Shown here one piece after another: positions 61,238-64,000 of a stretch of 64,000 nt of DNA. A program made the translations under genes and the position numbers. This DNA comes from Fasciolopsis buskii. Its lineage: Eukaryota; Platyhelminthes; Trematoda; Plagiorchiida; Fasciolidae. Under the pieces are notes generated by a model. It saw only the letters and a program-made list of their open reading frames with translations, was not told the origin of the DNA and did not search any database. The number at the start of each line of letters is the position of its first letter. The first letter of the stretch is position 1. The stretch is from the NCBI GenBank assembly GCA_008360955.1, contig LUCM01000530.1, forward strand, positions 66,679 through 130,678, read 5' to 3'.

Positions 61238-61395
61238 TTTAATTCCTTTATTAATGAAACATCAATGAATATCACTTTTCAGGAAGGGGACTGCGGCCAT
61301 CAGAGGGCTGCCAGGTGGGGAAGTTGACCGTCGGTGGGAGAAGTCGAACCGAAGACCTTTACGTCCAGACGTCACAACTTTATTCGCTTGAATCA
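61238..61395 (-). repeat. tRNA-derived SINE, family A
   Basis: Minus strand: TTCGGTTCGACTTCTCCCAC (B-box region), GGTCAACTTCCCCACCTGGC body, and tail TTTCATTAATAAAGGAATTA. About 100 bp from another copy in the same orientation. Confidence 0.7.
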
Positions 61396-61735
61396 AAATG
61401 CGCATAACGCCACGAAAAGTGCTTATAAAGTGACCGTACTGACGCGCTATTACCAATCGGAACAAAAACGACAATCGGCAAATTGGGTCGAATTCCTAAA
61501 AGGTTTTGCAATGTTTAGGAGAAGTATCCGAATTATAAGCACAGCGTGCAAAACGGATATTCTAACAAATGTTGGTGCGGTCTAATGAAAAAAAATCATA
61601 TTGCTCGATCAAAATGTGCCAAACGAAAGTCCTTTACGGACCAATGGAGACATAACGCTACTACGGGGAAGCCAAAAAATTAGCCAACATATTTGTGAAC
61701 TAGATTGTAAAAATTCCGAAATAAATCAAATCGTG

Positions 61736-61889
61736 ACATGGCCGGCTGTAACCAGGCGGATAAGGTCGAGGGTTCGAATCCTCCTACCGCCGGTCAACTT
61801 CCCCATTTGGCAGCCTTCTTCTGTTGGCCGCGATCCCCTTTCTGAAAGATGATATGCATTACCGTTTCATAAATAAAGAAGGTAAAAGG
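61736..61889 (+). repeat. tRNA-derived SINE, family A (best preserved)
   Basis: A-box region TGGCCGGCTGTAACCAGGCG, canonical B-box GGTTCGAATCC, ACCGCCGGTCAACTTCCCC, GTTGGCCGCGATCCCC and tail TTTCATAAATAAAGAAGGTA. About 155 bp overall. The tRNA-like head, unrelated body and A-rich tail are the layout of a pol III SINE. Confidence 0.8.
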
Positions 61890-61979
61890 CAGCTCGGCTG
61901 GAAATCGAATAGGCGAAAAAAAAGCATCGTGAGGAGGTGGTAAAACAAAATGTGATATCGCAAACTAATGTTAGCTCAC

Positions 61980-62169
61980 CCAGAAAAAGAATGTCAGCAA
62001 TACAAACCCGCACCACATGCCCAGACGAATTGAACATAAGATCCAATCGTGTGCCGGAAAACGGTACTGAATTCCGCTACTAACGGGTCCGTGAGCAGGA
62101 ATAATCCAAGCCACCAGGTTAAGTAACAAAAAAAGACCAACGATAAATAAGGCACAAGCGAACAACACG
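61980..62169 (-). CDS. Unidentified multi-pass membrane protein, first exon seen
   Basis: One leading base plus 63 codons. Acceptor CTCGGTTCGGTTACAG|C and donor TGG|GTGAGC, ending in phase 0. Peptide VLFACALFIVGLFLLLNLVA, WIIPAHGPVSSGIQYRFPAH, DWILCSIRLGMWCGFVLLTF FFW. Two membrane helices separated by a short loop. An upstream exon ending in phase 2 is needed; none was seen up to the window end. Across the six exons I count about six or seven hydrophobic helices. I cannot place the family, although a transporter, receptor or ER protein are all possible. Confidence 0.8.
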
Positions 62170-62287
62170 CTGTAACCGAACCGAGAATGGGAAGAAAGAT
62201 GGAAAAAAACGATGGGATACGGTTAGTGAAATGGAGGTGATATGATGAAATGCTTGTGATTATTGCAAAAGTATATTATGAATATCG
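62170..62287. other. Intron sequence upstream of the membrane-protein exon
   Basis: Pyrimidine-rich on the minus strand next to the acceptor; nothing else. Confidence 0.4.
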
Positions 62288-62760
62288 TTCACCATCATCA
62301 TTATCATCGTTGCGATTCAGCGTTCAGCGTTAAACAGCGGGGTAAGCCCCACTAATCGTTACCTTTCTTCGGGAGTAATACATTGCTATAGGAAGGATGA
62401 AAATCCAAGGGGAACAGAGAGTGGACCAAAACAGATGGAAAAAGATGAGACAACACTGCAGTAGCCAACACACACACACACAGCGCAGTCTAATCGTGCA
62501 AAATGCGAATCCGTCAATCGTTTTCTGAGTCGACAGAAAATGACAACACGGTTGGCAGTGTTCACGATCCCCTCCTCTATTCTCCAGTGCGTGCAACCAC
62601 CTAGCTGACGGGTTTTTCGGACTCCAACCACGGAGATGTGAGACATCTACGTTACCTAATTTCGCCGTACAATTTATCATTCCACGTTGGCATATTATCT
62701 ACTGACCTCCACATGGCTTCTTCCACTCCCAGGGATATGGACAATAGCCCAGATGGTGCA
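62288..62760 (-). mobile_element. RTE-like LINE, 5'-truncated 3' end
   Basis: Minus strand: a PGSGRSHVEVS stretch (EWKKPCG position), NCTAKLGNVDVSHLRGWSPK, then the 3' UTR, ending GTTTAACGCTGAACGCTGAA followed by an ATGATGATAATGATG tail. Same 3' end as the elements at 45.8 and 63.6 kb. Lies within the membrane-protein gene. Confidence 0.8.
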
Positions 62761-63616
62761 CTGAATCCAAGCGGGTGCCGGAGACCACGACTGGAACTCA
62801 TCAAGATCTAACCAGGGTGCGCCAAAATGATAGAAATATACACTAGGCACTGGCCAAGTCGCAGAACACAGACAGATCACCAAACGAAACCCGGACTACA
62901 AAAATACGGAGATTTTCGCGTAGTTTGTGAGCAAGATAGATTATATTACAGTAAGCAATATTCTATCGCTTATGGGAAATGGAAAAATTCAGTTTCGCTT
63001 ACAACTAGACTTGTGTCCTAGCTCTGGCACAATCAAGCTGATATAATCATAATTGAAGTAATAAATGCTTAACTTTTGATAGCAATCGACTACCCTCTTT
63101 CCGATTCCACTTTGAATGAAATTTTAGTCCGTCATTTCGTCTTAAAGATCTCCCACCTCCCTACGTCTCATACTTAGCATATTCGTGAAGGCATTCCTCT
63201 AAAGAAAAAAAAAAAGATTTAGCGCCCAATAAATAAAAGCAAAATTTGGATCGGCGTAACGTGTTTGCTTGGAGAGTGTGTGAGCGAGAAAGAGAGAAGG
63301 CGCTGGAAGGTATTGTATAAAGTTAACCCCGCTTTTGACTAATGGAAATCATGCAAAGATAGTGAGATCGTTTTATTCCGAGTTGAAAAAGGCAGCAGTA
63401 ATAGGAGCAAAGGAGACTCCGACCCGGAATGAGATGTTTGTCAGCCGAGCCTCTCTAACAACCATGCTAACCGAGTCAGTTCCCGACGACTTTTACAGCA
63501 TCCATATTTCAAGAAATGGTAGCATTCAGTTATCGGTCATGAATGACGATCCGCATCTCGCACGAAGGAAGTCTTTCAATCTATAGTCATGGTCAATCGA
63601 GAGCATTACTGGAAGA
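62761..63616. other. Spacer with one unsupported plus-strand frame
   Basis: A plus-strand frame at 63335-63586 (ending HLARRKSFNL) is protein-like in composition but has no clear acceptor and no recognised domain. Confidence 0.4.
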
Positions 63617-63835
63617 CAGCAGCATCATCATCATCATCGTTCAGCGTTAAACAGCAAGGTAAGCCTTACTGACCGCTGCCTTTCCTCAGAGTTACACTTT
63701 TCATTAAAAAGAGTGAATATCAAAGGGGAACAGGGAGTGGACCTACACAGGCGGGAAAAGATAAGATGCTGCTGCAGCCAACACACGAAACAGCCTAACT
63801 GTACAAACGCACGTGTTTTTAATCAATTACTGGAA
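63617..63835 (-). mobile_element. RTE-like LINE, very short 3' end
   Basis: Minus strand: ACACGTGCGTTTGTACAGTT (the 3' UTR block also at 45630), GCTGCAGCAGCATCTTAT, CTTGCTGTTTAACGCTGAAC and an ATGATGATGATGATG tail. About 200 bp, 5'-truncated within the 3' UTR. Confidence 0.75.
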
Positions 63836-64000
63836 GATAACAAGACGGCACGTTAAATTTCCTGAATTATCTATCCGCGATGAAATCTACGGATTGATTA
63901 GACTGCAACACAAGTAGGTGGATTGCAAAACCTGGCCTGTTGGCTATTTTTCGATCGACTGGACGTCACATTCGCGATGGCTAAACCGAATTTAGAAAAT
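63836..64000. other. Nothing recognised
   Basis: No feature seen in the last bases of the window. Confidence 0.4.

Noticed and set aside
61760..61800. Possible tRNA gene from a perfect B-box
   Set aside because: No complete cloverleaf; the sequence continues into a SINE body and tail shared by many copies.
63335..63586. Plus-strand 83-codon frame with protein-like composition
   Set aside because: No convincing acceptor or domain; only composition supports it.

Overview
The window is eukaryotic genomic DNA, most likely from a digenean trematode (fluke). The evidence is sparse short exons separated by introns of several kilobases, many A/T and CA microsatellites, and a heavy load of non-LTR retrotransposons whose endonuclease and reverse-transcriptase fragments resemble the RTE-type elements known from fluke genomes. 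No operon, bacterial gene, CRISPR array, rRNA or functional tRNA gene was seen. The assignment to flukes is inference; I cannot name a species.

Two spliced protein-coding genes can be supported, both on the minus strand. (1) An ATAD1/Msp1-type AAA+ ATPase gene has three recognisable exons at 34817-34701 (membrane anchor), 26098-25781 (linker and Walker A) and 19746-19638 (pore loop and Walker B). An exon at 39987-39577 joins it in phase and could be its first coding exon. The rest of the ATPase (second half of the AAA domain, C-terminus) was not found, so it lies in unrecognised exons below 19638 or outside the window. (2) A multi-pass membrane protein of unknown family has phase-compatible exons at 62169-61980, 60625-60318, 59045-58857, 58513-58354, a 21-nt micro-exon at 56744-56724, and 55313-55161. 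Both its ends are outside what I could find. A further possible terminal exon sits at 2092-1968 (minus).

Most of the rest is transposable-element debris. RTE-like LINE remnants lie at 4.3-6.8 kb (-), 10.0-12.4 kb (+, interrupted), 33.5-34.0 kb (-), 41.2-42.0 kb, 43.4-45.8 kb (+), 45.8-48.5 kb (-), 62.3-62.8 kb (-) and 63.6-63.8 kb (-). A decayed Ty3/gypsy pol region lies at 21.5-23.2 kb (-). There are at least three tRNA-derived SINE-like families. A TA-microsatellite-associated repeat (15.3, 37.4-38.1, 51.3 and 54.0 kb) carries a sequence that folds like a decayed hammerhead ribozyme. An unclassified repeat pair sits at 11.3 kb and 54.4 kb.

Two segments are assembly artefacts rather than biology. 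A 1430-bp block (15807-17236) is repeated at 17257-18686, separated by one N and a 19-base Tn5/Nextera mosaic end. A 602-bp block (45751-46352) is repeated at 46354-46955 across one N. Everything annotated inside those blocks should be counted once.
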